Part shown: one piece after another, positions 34,901-43,548 of the stretch
How positions within the stretch are numbered: the stretch's first letter is position 1
How the letters are laid out: every line of letters begins with the position of its first letter
Source of the DNA: Leifsonia xyli
GTDB taxonomy: Bacteria > Actinomycetota > Actinomycetes > Actinomycetales > Microbacteriaceae
Reading direction: 5' to 3'
Assembly (NCBI GenBank): GCA_003243275.1
Contig: QFQR01000003.1
Coordinates: forward strand, 372,001 to 436,000
Length of the DNA: 64,000 nucleotides
Made by a program: the position numbers and the translations under genes
The notes under the pieces: model-generated
Databases searched by the model: none
The model's input: the letters and a program-made list of their open reading frames with translations, nothing else
Told to the model about the DNA's origin: nothing

Positions 34901-36474
34901 GCCGCGCTCTCCGGGCTCTCGGGCTGGGTGTCGTTCGAGGGGTGCTCGTCGGCGATGAAGGCGACCAGGTCGTCGACGCCGATGTCGTGCGAGGTCAGTT
35001 CGCCGATCTTACGACGATCGCGCATCACGACGATGCGCTGGGCGATGCGGATGACCTCCTCGAGCTCCGAGGAGATGAACACGACCGCGAGCCCCTGCTC
35101 CGAGAGCTCGGCGACCTTGCGCTGGATGTCGGCTTTCGCGCCCACGTCGATCCCGCGGGTCGGCTCGTCGAGGATGATGAGCTGCGGCGCCGTGGCGAGC
35201 CAGCGCGCCAGCAGCACCTTCTGCTGGTTGCCGCCCGAGAGGTTGCGGATGAGCGCGTTCGGGTTCGCGGGGCGCACACCGAGCGCCTCGATGTACTCGG
35301 CGACGATCGCATCCTGCTCGGCCTTGCGGATCTTGCGGAGGGCCCCGCGCTTGGCCTGGATGCCGAGCACGATGTTCTCGGCCACGGTCAGGTCGCCGAC
35401 GATTCCCTCGGCCCGGCGATCCTCCGAGGAGAACGCGATGCGGCGGTCGATCGCGTTGCGGGGGTTGGTGATGCGGGAGGCGCGCCCGCGCACCTCGACG
35501 CGTCCGGCATCCGGGCGGTCGGCGCCGTAGAGCAGCCGCACGAGCTCGGTGCGGCCCGAGCCGAGCAGACCCGCGATGCCGACCACCTCGCCGTCGTAGA
35601 CCTCGAGATCGGCGGGGTCGAGCACGCCCTTCTTGCCGATGCCCTCGGCGCGGAAGGCCGGGTCGCCGGTGCGGTCGATGGTGCGGTCGGCGCTGCGCGA
35701 GATCGCGTCGAGCTCGTCGAGCTGGCGGCCGATCATCTTCGAGATGAGCTCTCCGCGCGGAAGTTCGGTGACCGGGTACTCGCCGACGAGCTTGCCGTTG
35801 CGCAGCACCGTGAGACGGTCGGAGATCTCGTAGACCTGGTCGAGGAAGTGGGTGACGAAGAGGATGGCGACGCCGGCCTCGCGGAGCCCGCGGATGACGC
35901 CGAAGAGCTGGTCGACCTCGCCGCGGTCGAGGCTCGAGGTGGGCTCGTCGAGCACGAGCACGCGGGAGTCGGTGACCATCGCCCGGCTGATGGCGACGAG
36001 CTGCTGCACGGCGATCGAGTGCGCGGCGAGCAGCGAACGGGTGTCGAGTCGCAGCCCGAGGTTCTCGAGGTGGCGGGCCGCCTCGCGGTGGGTGGCGCGC
36101 CAGTCGATGCCGAAGGGGCCGCGCACCTCGTGGCCGAGCATGACGTTCTCGCCGACCGAGAGATTGGTGCAGAGGTTGACCTCTTGGTACACCGTCGAGA
36201 TGCCGGCGGCCTGCGCATCCGCTGTTCCGCGGAGGATGCGGGGGGTGCCCTCGACGACGATGCTGCCGCCGTCGATGGGGTAGACGCCCGTGAGGGCTTT
36301 GATGAGGGTGGATTTGCCGGCGCCGTTCTCGCCCATCAGGGTGTGGATCTCGCCGCTGCGGAGGGTGAAGTCGACGCCGTCGAGGGCCTTCACGCCCGGG
36401 AACTCGATCGTGATGCCGCGCATCTCGACGATCGCTCGGGCTTCGTTGTCCGTGGCCATGGCTTCCTTGCTCAT
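34897..36474 (-). CDS. Sugar ABC transporter ATP-binding protein (YtfR-like)
   Basis: 525 residues from ATG 36474 (ATG 36459 also possible, with AGGAAG upstream). Two ABC domains: GENGAGKSTLIKALTG and VLVLDEPTSSLD in the first; GLLGSGRTELVRLL, LSGGNQQKVLLARWL and LIILDEPTRGIDVG in the second. The conserved H-loop FVTHFLDQVYEI is present. It sits between the binding protein and the permeases, the canonical place for YtfR. A 14-bp hairpin separates it from the binding-protein gene. Confidence 0.91.
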   Translation of the reverse strand: MSKEAMATDNEARAIVEMRGITIEFPGVKALDGVDFTLRSGEIHTLMGENGAGKSTLIKALTGVYPIDGGSIVVEGTPRILRGTADAQAAGISTVYQEVNLCTNLSVGENVMLGHEVRGPFGIDWRATHREAARHLENLGLRLDTRSLLAAHSIAVQQLVAISRAMVTDSRVLVLDEPTSSLDRGEVDQLFGVIRGLREAGVAILFVTHFLDQVYEISDRLTVLRNGKLVGEYPVTELPRGELISKMIGRQLDELDAISRSADRTIDRTGDPAFRAEGIGKKGVLDPADLEVYDGEVVGIAGLLGSGRTELVRLLYGADRPDAGRVEVRGRASRITNPRNAIDRRIAFSSEDRRAEGIVGDLTVAENIVLGIQAKRGALRKIRKAEQDAIVAEYIEALGVRPANPNALIRNLSGGNQQKVLLARWLATAPQLIILDEPTRGIDVGAKADIQRKVAELSEQGLAVVFISSELEEVIRIAQRIVVMRDRRKIGELTSHDIGVDDLVAFIADEHPSNDTQPESPESAA

Positions 36475-36484
36475 CTCGTGAGTT

Positions 36485-36540
36485 CCGCCGGGGACCGGTG
36501 CGCCCCGGTCCCCGGCGGAGGGGTTGTTCACTTCGTGAAC
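36485..36540 (-). terminator. Intercistronic hairpins after the binding-protein gene
   Basis: A perfect 14-bp stem CCGCCGGGGACCGG/CCGGTCCCCGGCGG (36485-36498 with 36505-36518, 6-nt loop). Just before it, on the side of the binding-protein stop, is the palindrome GTTCACTTCGTGAAC (36526-36540). There is no U-tract. A hairpin at this place usually protects or over-represents the binding-protein part of the message relative to the downstream genes; that role is inferred. Confidence 0.6.
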
Positions 36541-36548
36541 GTGTCCGA

Positions 36549-37517
36549 TCAGTACGGACGCGTCGGCAGTGCTTCCTTCGCCTGCTCCTGGGTGAAGGTC
36601 TGGTCGGTCACGATCGTCTTCTTCTCGACGGTCTCGCCGGCGACGACCTTCTTCACGAGCTCGGCGACCTTGTCACCGAGCAGCGGGTTGCATTCGACGA
36701 TGAAGTTGAACTTGCCGTCGGCGAGGGCCGTCATGCCGTCCTTGACCGCGTCGATCGTGACGATCTTGATGTCCTTGCCCGGGACGAGTCCGGCGGCCTC
36801 GATCGCGTCGAGCGCGCCGAGCCCCATGTCGTCGTTGTGCGCGAACAGCAGGTTGATCTCCTTGCCGTACTTCTGCAGGAAGCCCTCCATGACCTTCTTG
36901 CCGCCGTCGCGGGTGAAGTCACCCGTCTGCGAGTCGAGGGTCTTGATGGTCGAGCCTTCGATGGCCTTGCCGAAGCCGGTGGCGCGGTCGAGGGCCGCGG
37001 AGGAACCCGTGGTGCCCTCGAGCACGACCATGTTCGAGCCGTCGGCGTTCTCCACGGCCCACTGACCGGCGAGTTCGCCTTCCTTCTCGAAGTCGAGGCC
37101 GACCCAGCTGGCGTACAGGTCGTCGCTCGCCGAGACCGTGCGGTCTTCGAGGATGACCGGGATGCCCGCGTCCTTGGCTTCCTTCAGCACGTCGTCCCAG
37201 CCGTCGACCGTGATGGGCGCGATGACGATGGCGTCGACGCCCTGGTTGATGAAGCTGCGGACGGCCGCGATCTGGGCCTCCTGCTTGTTGTCGGCCGCGT
37301 TGAAGATCAGCTTGAAGCCGTTCTTCTCCGAGAGCGCGTTCTTGACCGACTCGGTGTTGGCCGAGCGCCAGCCCGACTCGGAACCGGTCTGGGCGAATCC
37401 GACGGTGATGACACCGTCGCTGCCGCCGGAGGCGTTGCCGCCGGGGGTCGTGGAGCAGCCGGTCATCGCGAGAGCCACGGCTCCCACGAGGGCGACGCCC
37501 GCCAGGATCTTCTTCAT
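36549..37517 (-). CDS. Sugar ABC transporter substrate-binding lipoprotein (YtfQ-like)
   Basis: 322 residues. Lipoprotein signal with lipobox MTGC at residues 18-21. The mature part starts Gly/Ser-rich and continues with ITVGFAQTGSESGWRSANTE, a near match to the YtfQ galactofuranose-binding signature, and then DAIVIAPITVDGW, VFAHNDDMG-type block LLFAHNDDMGLGALDAIEAA, and IVECNPLLGDKVAEL. Strong Shine-Dalgarno GAGGAGG 8 nt before the ATG. YtfQ-type proteins bind furanose sugars; the divergent arabinose genes point to L-arabinose as ligand (inference). Confidence 0.92.
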   Translation of the reverse strand: MKKILAGVALVGAVALAMTGCSTTPGGNASGGSDGVITVGFAQTGSESGWRSANTESVKNALSEKNGFKLIFNAADNKQEAQIAAVRSFINQGVDAIVIAPITVDGWDDVLKEAKDAGIPVILEDRTVSASDDLYASWVGLDFEKEGELAGQWAVENADGSNMVVLEGTTGSSAALDRATGFGKAIEGSTIKTLDSQTGDFTRDGGKKVMEGFLQKYGKEINLLFAHNDDMGLGALDAIEAAGLVPGKDIKIVTIDAVKDGMTALADGKFNFIVECNPLLGDKVAELVKKVVAGETVEKKTIVTDQTFTQEQAKEALPTRPY

Positions 37518-37851
37518 GTACAGAACCTCCTCGTTCTGGGGAACCGGCTTCGGTGCCGGGTGCCCGGGTGGTGGTGCCTCGTGGCGCGACGGTCGCGCCG
37601 AGGCGAGCCGTCGGCCAAATGTTAGCCTTCACAATTCTCATCGGCGCAAGTGTTCGAGGGTAACGGTTTGATAACAGGGCTTGATTTTCAAGGATTTGCG
37701 GGGCGGCGTTGCCGAATTGTTGTGAGCGTTCCCGTGAGCCTTCACATTCGGGCGTGAGGGGCGAGAGCGGGGGATCCGCGGAACGCCGGGTGCGCACGGA
37801 TGCCCCCGGAGCTCGCCGCGTGGCCGCCCCGCCCCGCGCTAGCCTGACGCC
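37518..37851. promoter_or_regulatory. Divergent control region between the ABC operon and a LacI gene
   Basis: 334 nt without a gene. Minus strand: possible -10 TAACAT (37624-37619), a leader of about 95 nt with a strong hairpin (GCCTC-GT-GGCGCGAC pairing with GTCGCGCC-GAGGC, 37576-37604), and the GAGGAGG ribosome site. The part 37610-37740 is noticeably AT-richer, with dyad-like pieces (GGCCAAATGTTAGCC at 37613-37627; TTGTGAGCG near 37718) suitable for LacI-type operators. Plus strand: -10 TAGCCT (37840-37845) directly before the regulator start. Confidence 0.55.
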
Positions 37852-38904
37852 GTGGCCGAGCGCGCGAGGAACCCGAGCATGCACGACGTCGCCGCGCTCG
37901 CCGGAGTCAGCCACATCACCGTCTCGCGGGTGCTCAACGACTACCCCTCGATCCGTCCCGCCACGCGGGAGCGGGTGCTCGCCGCGATCGCCGAGCTCGG
38001 CTACCGGCGCAACCTCGCCGCCCGTGCCCTCGTCACCAGCCGCACCCGGGCGATCGGGGTGCTCGCCCCCGAGGTCGCTCAGCACGGCCCCGCCTCGAGC
38101 GTGCTCGCCGTCGAGTCCGCCGCGCGTGCGCACGGCTATCACCCGCTCGTGACGGCGACGGCGCTCGAGCACGACGCGACCGTCGCCGCACTCGAGTTCC
38201 TGCTCGACCAGGCGGTCGAGGCGCTCGTCGTGATCGCCCCGCACGAGACCGTACTCGCCGCGATCCGCGACCTCGACATCCGGGTGCCCCTCGTGACCCT
38301 GCAAGCCCCCGACCGCCCCGGCGGCATCGGCGTCGACCAGGTGGCGGGCACCCGGCTCGCGACCGAGCACCTGCTCGCACTCGGGCACCGCAGCATCCAG
38401 CACCTCGCGGGGCCGGAGGGCTCGCTCGAGGCGGCCGCGCGGCTGCTCGGCTACGCCGAGGCGATGGCCGGGCTCGACGCGCCCGAGGTGCTGTTCGGCG
38501 ACTGGGGGGCGGCCTCCGGCTATGCGGCGGCCGACGCACTCTCGCCCGAGGTCACCGCGGTCGTCGCCGGCAACGACCAGATGGCGCTCGGCCTCATCGC
38601 CGGGCTCGCGGATGCGGGGCGTCAGGTTCCGGGCGACGTCTCGGTCGTCGGCTTCGACGACATCCCGGAGGCCGCCTTCGTGCGTCCCGCGCTCACGACC
38701 GTGCATCAGGACTTCGCGCTCATCGGCCGCCTCGCCGTCGAGTCGCTCCTCGCCCAGCTCGGCGCGGATGCCGCGCCCGCCGCCGCTGCTGCCGCATCCG
38801 CCGCCGCCGCGCCTGCACCCGCCGCATCCGCATCCGCCGCACCCGCCGTCATCCCACCGAGCCTCGTCATCCGCTCCTCGACACAGCCCCCGCGCGCCGA
38901 CTGA
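37852..38904 (+). CDS. LacI-family transcriptional regulator of the arabinose kinase operon
   Basis: 350 residues. HTH MHDVAALAGVSHITVSRVLN then DYPSIRPATRERVLAAIAEL, hinge YRRNLAARALVTSRTRAIGV, effector domain with VVAGNDQMALGLIAGLADAG and VVGFDDIPEAAFVRPALTTV. The C-terminus carries a low-complexity Ala/Pro/Ser run of about 35 residues (about 301-335) before a final VIRSSTQPPRAD, an insertion in what is normally a short tail. GTG 37852 lies 6 nt after TAGCCT, so it is leaderless. Located just upstream of the kinase-araD-araA operon, its likely target. Confidence 0.9.
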   Translation: MAERARNPSMHDVAALAGVSHITVSRVLNDYPSIRPATRERVLAAIAELGYRRNLAARALVTSRTRAIGVLAPEVAQHGPASSVLAVESAARAHGYHPLVTATALEHDATVAALEFLLDQAVEALVVIAPHETVLAAIRDLDIRVPLVTLQAPDRPGGIGVDQVAGTRLATEHLLALGHRSIQHLAGPEGSLEAAARLLGYAEAMAGLDAPEVLFGDWGAASGYAAADALSPEVTAVVAGNDQMALGLIAGLADAGRQVPGDVSVVGFDDIPEAAFVRPALTTVHQDFALIGRLAVESLLAQLGADAAPAAAAAASAAAAPAPAASASAAPAVIPPSLVIRSSTQPPRAD

Positions 38905-38917
38905 CCCGACGGGCGAT

Positions 38918-39004
38918 GTCGAAAATGCAGGAGTTCTCGGGCGTGGCGCGGAGTTGTGGCGTGAGATTCCGGATGTTGTGCCGGATTTCTCCTGCATTTT
39001 CGAC
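38918..39004. repeat. 87-nt inverted-repeat element, copy 3
   Basis: Perfect 16-nt arms GTCGAAAATGCAGGAG (38918-38933) and its complement (38989-39004), with a 55-nt interior unrelated to copies 1 and 2. It lies 14 nt after the LacI stop and about 30 nt before the -10 of the kinase operon. Confidence 0.9.
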
Positions 39005-39036
39005 ACTCACGGGGGATGACGCCCCGAGGGGTGAGC

Positions 39037-39064
39037 TAGCATGGTCGCGTTCGTTAACGTGAAC
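39037..39064 (+). promoter_or_regulatory. Promoter and LacI-type operator of the arabinose operon
   Basis: -10 box TAGCAT (39037-39042) is followed by the dyad GTTCGTTAACGTGAAC (39049-39064), with GTTC/GAAC arms around TTAAC, exactly where transcription should start. LacI-family operators are palindromes of this size, and occupancy here would block initiation. A leader of about 45 nt then leads to GAGGAGG before the kinase ATG. Confidence 0.65.
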
Positions 39065-39105
39065 ATTCGGATGCAAGCCCGACCGGCGAGGAGGCCGCGA
39101 CACCC

Positions 39106-40683
39106 ATGAGCGCGAGGTATCTGGGGATCGAGCTCGGCTCGACGCGCATCAAGGCGTGCCTCATCGACGGCGACGGCAGCACCGTCGCCACCGGCTCGCA
39201 CAGCTGGGAGAACCAGCTCGAGAACGGCAGCTGGACCTACCCGCTGGATGCTGTGCGCGACGGCCTGCGGGCCGCCTACGCCGACCTGGTGGCCGCGCTC
39301 GGCGAGGCCCCCGCGAGCCTCGACGCGATCGGCGTCTCCGCGATGATGCACGGCTACCTCGCCTTCGATGCAGCCGGTGAACTGCTCGTGCCGTTCCGCA
39401 CCTGGCGCAACACCAGCACCGGCCCCGCCGCGGCGGAGCTCTCCGCGGCGCTCGGGGTCAACATCCCGCTGCGCTGGTCGATCGCGCACCTGCACCAGGC
39501 GGTGCTCGACGCCGAGCCGCACGTGCCGCAGATCGCGAGCATCACGACGCTCGCCGGCTACGTGCACCGACTGCTCGCCGGGCGCAACGCGCTCGGCGTC
39601 GGCGACGCATCCGGCATGTTCCCGATCGACTCGGCCACGGGCGACTACGACGCGCGACTGCTCGGCCTCGCCCAGGACCGGCTCACCGCGGCAGGGGCCA
39701 CCTTCGAGCTCGCCGCCCTGCTGCCCGAGGTGCTCCCCGCGGGAGCGGATGCCGGCACGCTCAGCGCGGACGGCGCCGCGCTGCTCGACGCGAGCGGCAC
39801 GCTGCAACCGGGCATCCCCCTCGCCCCGCCCGAGGGAGATGCCGGAACCGGCATGGTCGCCACGGGCGCCGTGCGCCCGCGCACCGCCAACGTCTCGGCC
39901 GGCACCAGCATCTTCGCGATGGTCGTGCTCGAGCACGCGCTGGCCGCCCCCAGCCCCGACATCGACCTCGTCACGACCCCCGACGGAAGCCCCGTCGCGA
40001 TGGTGCACTGCAACAACGGCTCGAGCGAGCTGGGCGCCTGGGTGGGCGTCTTCCAGGAGTTCGCCGCCGCGATCGGCTCCACCGCATCCGCCGACGACAT
40101 CTTCGCCGCCGTGCTCGGCGGCGCGCTCGACGCGGACGAGAACGGGCTGCTGGCCTACAACCTGCTCGCGGGCGAGCCGGTCGTCGGCACCGCCGAGGGG
40201 CGTCCGCTCGTCGTGCGCACCCCCGGCTCGCGGCTCAGTCTCGCCGCCTTCGGTCGCGCGCAACTGTTCTCGGTGTTCGCCGCCCTCAGCGTCGGGATGC
40301 GCGAGCTCGCCGCGCAGGACGTCGCCCTGGATGCGGCGGTCGCCCACGGCGGACTGTTCCGCACCGGCGGTGTCGCCCAGCGCGCCCTGGCCGCGGCCCT
40401 CGCCGCGCCCGTCTCGGTCGGCGCGACGGCGGGGGAGGGCGGCGCATGGGGCATCGCGCTGCTCGCCGCCTACCGCCGCGCCGTCGCGGATGGCGAGACG
40501 CTCGACCTGCCCGACTGGCTCGACACCACGGTGTTCGCGGATGCGGCGGTCACGACCGTCACGCCCACGGCATCCGAGATCGCGGGATACGCCGCCTACC
40601 TCGAGCAGTGGCGGGCGGGGCTCGCGATCGAGCACGCCGCCATCGCCGCGCTGAACGACCCCGACACGAAGGAGCAGCGATGA
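39106..40683 (+). CDS. FGGY-family carbohydrate kinase, probable L-ribulokinase
   Basis: 525 residues. FGGY kinase: N-terminal phosphate loop [20 protein letters not shown], catalytic-side blocks [12 protein letters not shown] and TWRNTST, ATP-domain blocks [31 protein letters not shown] and [19 protein letters not shown]. It differs from classical AraB and looks closer to the xylulokinase-like branch, but its place before araD and araA argues for ribulose phosphorylation. ATG 39106 has GAGGAGG 14-20 nt upstream. It overlaps araD by ATGA. Confidence 0.85.
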   Translation: MSARYLGIELGSTRIKACLIDGDGSTVATGSHSWENQLENGSWTYPLDAVRDGLRAAYADLVAALGEAPASLDAIGVSAMMHGYLAFDAAGELLVPFRTWRNTSTGPAAAELSAALGVNIPLRWSIAHLHQAVLDAEPHVPQIASITTLAGYVHRLLAGRNALGVGDASGMFPIDSATGDYDARLLGLAQDRLTAAGATFELAALLPEVLPAGADAGTLSADGAALLDASGTLQPGIPLAPPEGDAGTGMVATGAVRPRTANVSAGTSIFAMVVLEHALAAPSPDIDLVTTPDGSPVAMVHCNNGSSELGAWVGVFQEFAAAIGSTASADDIFAAVLGGALDADENGLLAYNLLAGEPVVGTAEGRPLVVRTPGSRLSLAAFGRAQLFSVFAALSVGMRELAAQDVALDAAVAHGGLFRTGGVAQRALAAALAAPVSVGATAGEGGAWGIALLAAYRRAVADGETLDLPDWLDTTVFADAAVTTVTPTASEIAGYAAYLEQWRAGLAIEHAAIAALNDPDTKEQR

Positions 40684-41378
40684 GCGCCCTCGACACCGCC
40701 ATCCAGCAGACCCGCGAGGATGTCGCGCGGCTGCACGCGGAACTCGTCCGCTACAACCTCGTCATCTGGACAGGAGGCAACATCTCCGGTCGCGTGCCGG
40801 GTGCCGAGCTGTTCGTCATCAAGCCGAGCGGCGTCTCCTACGACGAGCTCGCCGCCTCCAACATGATCCTCTGCGACCTCGACGGCAACGTCATCCCTGG
40901 CACCCCTGGGTCCGAGCGCAGCCCCTCGAGCGACACCGCCGCGCACGCATACGTCTACCGGAATATGCCGAACGTCGGCGGAGTCGTGCACACCCACTCC
41001 ACCTACGCAACGGCATGGGCGGCGCGGGGGGAGGCCATCCCGTGCGTCATCACCGGCATGGCCGACGAGTTCGGCGGCGAGATCCCGGTCGGGCCGTTCG
41101 CGATCATCGGCGACGACTCCATCGGCCGCGGCATCGTCGCCACCCTCGACGGACATCGCTCGCGCGCCGTGCTCATGCAGAACCACGGCGTCTTCACGAT
41201 CGGCAAAGACGCGAAGGATGCCGTGAAGGCCGCCGTCATGTGCGAGGACGTCGCCCGCACCATCCACATCTCGCGGCAGTTGGGCGACCCGCTGCCGATT
41301 CCGCAGGAGAGCATCGACGCGCTCTTCGACCGCTATCAGAACGTCTATGGGCAAGCCCCGCAGGGAGAACTCCAGTGA
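40680..41378 (+). CDS. araD: L-ribulose-5-phosphate 4-epimerase
   Basis: 232 residues, class II aldolase/epimerase family. It converts L-ribulose 5-phosphate to D-xylulose 5-phosphate. Blocks: [45 protein letters not shown], the zinc-ligand pair in [12 protein letters not shown], and [12 protein letters not shown] with the third His. Acidic residue and Tyr near the C-terminus (DRYQNVYGQ) fit the epimerase. Coupled by ATGA to the kinase and by GTGA to araA. Confidence 0.94.
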   Translation: MSALDTAIQQTREDVARLHAELVRYNLVIWTGGNISGRVPGAELFVIKPSGVSYDELAASNMILCDLDGNVIPGTPGSERSPSSDTAAHAYVYRNMPNVGGVVHTHSTYATAWAARGEAIPCVITGMADEFGGEIPVGPFAIIGDDSIGRGIVATLDGHRSRAVLMQNHGVFTIGKDAKDAVKAAVMCEDVARTIHISRQLGDPLPIPQESIDALFDRYQNVYGQAPQGELQ

Positions 41379-42895
41379 GCCGCAGCATCATCCCCGACCT
41401 CAAGACGAACGTCGTCTGGTTCCTCACCGGCAGCCAGGACCTCTACGGCGAGGAGACCCTGCGCCAGGTCGCCGAGCAGTCGCAGGGTGTGGTGGAGCTG
41501 CTGCGCGGCGCATCCGACATCCCCGTCACGATCGAGTGGAAGCCGGTGCTGAAGAGCTCCGACGCCATCCGCCGTGCCATGATCGACGCCAACTCGGACG
41601 ACAGCGTCGTCGGCGTCATCACCTGGATGCACACCTTCAGCCCCTCGAAGATGTGGATCCACGGTTTCGACGCGCTGCAGAAGCCGCTGCTGCACTTCCA
41701 CACCCAGGCGAACGTCGCGCTGCCCTGGTCGGAGATCGACTTCGACTTCATGAACCTCAACCAGGCGGCGCACGGCGACCGCGAGCACGGCTACATCCTC
41801 AGCCGCATGTCGGTGCCGCGGAAGACGGTCGTCGGCCACGCCTCCGACCCCGCCGTGACCGCCGCGATCGGCACCTGGACGCGTGCCGCATCCGGATGGA
41901 AGGCGTCGCAGGGGATGCGCGTGGCGCGCTTCGGCGACAACATGCGCAACGTCGCGGTCACCGAGGGCGACAAGACCGAGGCCGAGATCCGCCTCGGCGT
42001 CAGCATCAACACCTGGGGCGTCAACGAGCTCGTCGCGCGGATCGACGCGCAGACGGATGCCGACATCGACGCGCTCGTCGCGGTGTACCTCGCCGAGTAC
42101 GAGGTGGCCGCCGAGCTGCTGCCGGGGGCCGCGCGTCACGAGTCGCTGCGCTACGGTGCCGCGACCGAGCTGGGGCTGCGCTCGATTCTCGAGGAGGTCG
42201 GCGCGAGCGCCTTCACCGACTCCTTCGAAGACCTGGGTGAGCTGAAGCAGCTGCCCGGTCTCGCCGTGCAGCGGCTGATGGCCGACGGCTACGGCTTCGG
42301 TGCCGAGGGTGACTGGAAGACGGCCGTGCTCGTGCGGATCGCCGCCGTCATGGGGGCGGGCCTGCCGGGTGGCGCGAGCCTCATGGAGGACTACACCTAC
42401 GACCTGACGCCCGGCGACGAGCTGATCCTCGGGGCGCACATGCTCGAGGTGTCGCCCGCGCTGTCGTCGGCGAAGGCCAGTCTCGAGATCCACCCGCTCG
42501 GGATCGGCGGCAAGGACGACCCGGTGCGGCTCGTCTTCACCGCGGATGCCGGCCCGGCCGTCGTGGTCGCCCTCAGCGACCAGCGCGAGCGCTTCCGCCT
42601 CGTGGCGAACGCCGTCACGAACGTGGTGCCCCCGGCATCCCTGCCGAAGCTCCCGGTGGGCCGCGCCGTCTGGAAGCCGGCCCCCGACTTCCGCACGAGC
42701 GCCACCTCGTGGCTCATCGCGGGCGCCGCGCACCACACCGTGATGACGAACCAGCTCGGTATCGAGGCGTGGGAGGACTTCGCGCGGATCGCGGGCGTCG
42801 AACTGCTCGTCATCGACGAGTCGACGTCTGTGCGCGCCTTCGAGGATCAGGTGCGCGCGAACGCCGCCTACTTCCGCCTGGCGCAGGGTCTCTGA
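41375..42895 (+). CDS. araA: L-arabinose isomerase
   Basis: 506 residues. It converts L-arabinose to L-ribulose, the first catabolic step. Blocks: [86 protein letters not shown], and Mn-ligand region [20 protein letters not shown]. Length is standard. The start GTG 41375 overlaps the araD stop. Last gene of the operon; a palindromic element follows before the convergent LysR-like gene. Confidence 0.96.
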   Translation: MSRSIIPDLKTNVVWFLTGSQDLYGEETLRQVAEQSQGVVELLRGASDIPVTIEWKPVLKSSDAIRRAMIDANSDDSVVGVITWMHTFSPSKMWIHGFDALQKPLLHFHTQANVALPWSEIDFDFMNLNQAAHGDREHGYILSRMSVPRKTVVGHASDPAVTAAIGTWTRAASGWKASQGMRVARFGDNMRNVAVTEGDKTEAEIRLGVSINTWGVNELVARIDAQTDADIDALVAVYLAEYEVAAELLPGAARHESLRYGAATELGLRSILEEVGASAFTDSFEDLGELKQLPGLAVQRLMADGYGFGAEGDWKTAVLVRIAAVMGAGLPGGASLMEDYTYDLTPGDELILGAHMLEVSPALSSAKASLEIHPLGIGGKDDPVRLVFTADAGPAVVVALSDQRERFRLVANAVTNVVPPASLPKLPVGRAVWKPAPDFRTSATSWLIAGAAHHTVMTNQLGIEAWEDFARIAGVELLVIDESTSVRAFEDQVRANAAYFRLAQGL

Positions 42896-42901
42896 CGTCA
42901 T

Positions 42902-42984
42902 CCCTGCCAAACGCTGTAGCGGTTGGCTGTGCGCTGCGGTGATGCGAGGCGCGCGGCGGCAAACGCTGCAGCGTTTGGCCAGGG
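42902..42984. repeat. Paired palindromes between araA and a convergent gene
   Basis: Two copies of a palindrome, CCAAACGCTGTAGCGGTTGG (42907-42926, one mismatch) and CAAACGCTGCAGCGTTTG (42960-42977, perfect), are themselves set as the two arms of a larger imperfect inverted repeat that spans 42902-42984. Position at convergent 3' ends argues for a terminator or dispersed element rather than an operator. Confidence 0.7.
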
Positions 42985-42994
42985 GGGCAGGAGG

Positions 42995-43525
42995 TCAGCG
43001 ACTTGAGTTGGGGGTGCGGCCGCGCACGATGCCGATGAAGGTCTCGATGCGGGGGTCGTCGGATGCGCGGAGCCAGACGAGCCCGATCCCCGAGTCGGGC
43101 GCGTCGCTGAGCGGGCGGGCGATGACGTCGCGGCGCGAGTGCGCGCGGGCGACCGACATCGGCATGATGGCGAGCCCGACGTTCGCCGCGACCAGCTCCA
43201 CCGTGTCGGCACCGTCGCCATCGAGGATCGTCTCGCCGTCGAGCTCGGCGCGCGTCACCTGCTCGAAGGCGGCGACCGGGTGATCCTTCGGGGCGACGAC
43301 GACGGGCCGTTCCCGATACAGGGGGATCACGTGGTTGTCGTCGTCGGCGGCGACCTCGCGCAGGATCGCCATGTTCGCGGAACCGTCGCGCAGCGCCGCG
43401 AGGGCCGCGTGCTGGGGGAGCGGGCGCACCTCGAGGGGTGAGCGCGGCATCCGCTCGCGCCAGATCCGCTCCCACTTGCCGGGGGTGACTCCCGGCACGA
43501 ACGCGACGACGAAGGGGGCTGGCAC
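42995..43525 (-). CDS. Stand-alone LysR-type substrate-binding domain protein (no HTH)
   Basis: 176 residues from GTG 43525 (178 from GTG 43531). The sequence corresponds to the effector domain of LysR regulators: FVVAFVPGVTPGKWERIWRE, LAALRDGSANMAIL, PLYRERPVVVAPKDHPVAAF and LVAANVGLAIMPMSVARAH, ending with GIVRG. There is no DNA-binding helix-turn-helix; the gene starts at the effector domain and its promoter is intact, so this is not a truncation within the window. GTG 43525 is 7 nt downstream of minus-strand -10 TAGCCT. It probably senses a ligand for a partner protein. Confidence 0.85.
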   Translation of the reverse strand: MPAPFVVAFVPGVTPGKWERIWRERMPRSPLEVRPLPQHAALAALRDGSANMAILREVAADDDNHVIPLYRERPVVVAPKDHPVAAFEQVTRAELDGETILDGDGADTVELVAANVGLAIMPMSVARAHSRRDVIARPLSDAPDSGIGLVWLRASDDPRIETFIGIVRGRTPNSSR

Positions 43526-43532
43526 GCTCACG

Positions 43533-43542
43533 AGGCTACTCT
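43533..43542. promoter_or_regulatory. Bidirectional promoter with overlapping -10 boxes
   Basis: AGGCTACTCT carries plus-strand -10 TACTCT (43537-43542) and minus-strand -10 TAGCCT (43538-43533), which share the central TA. Each is 6-7 nt from a start codon (ATG 43549 and GTG 43525), so both transcripts would be leaderless and their initiation mutually exclusive. Confidence 0.6.
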
Positions 43543-43548
43543 CGGAGC

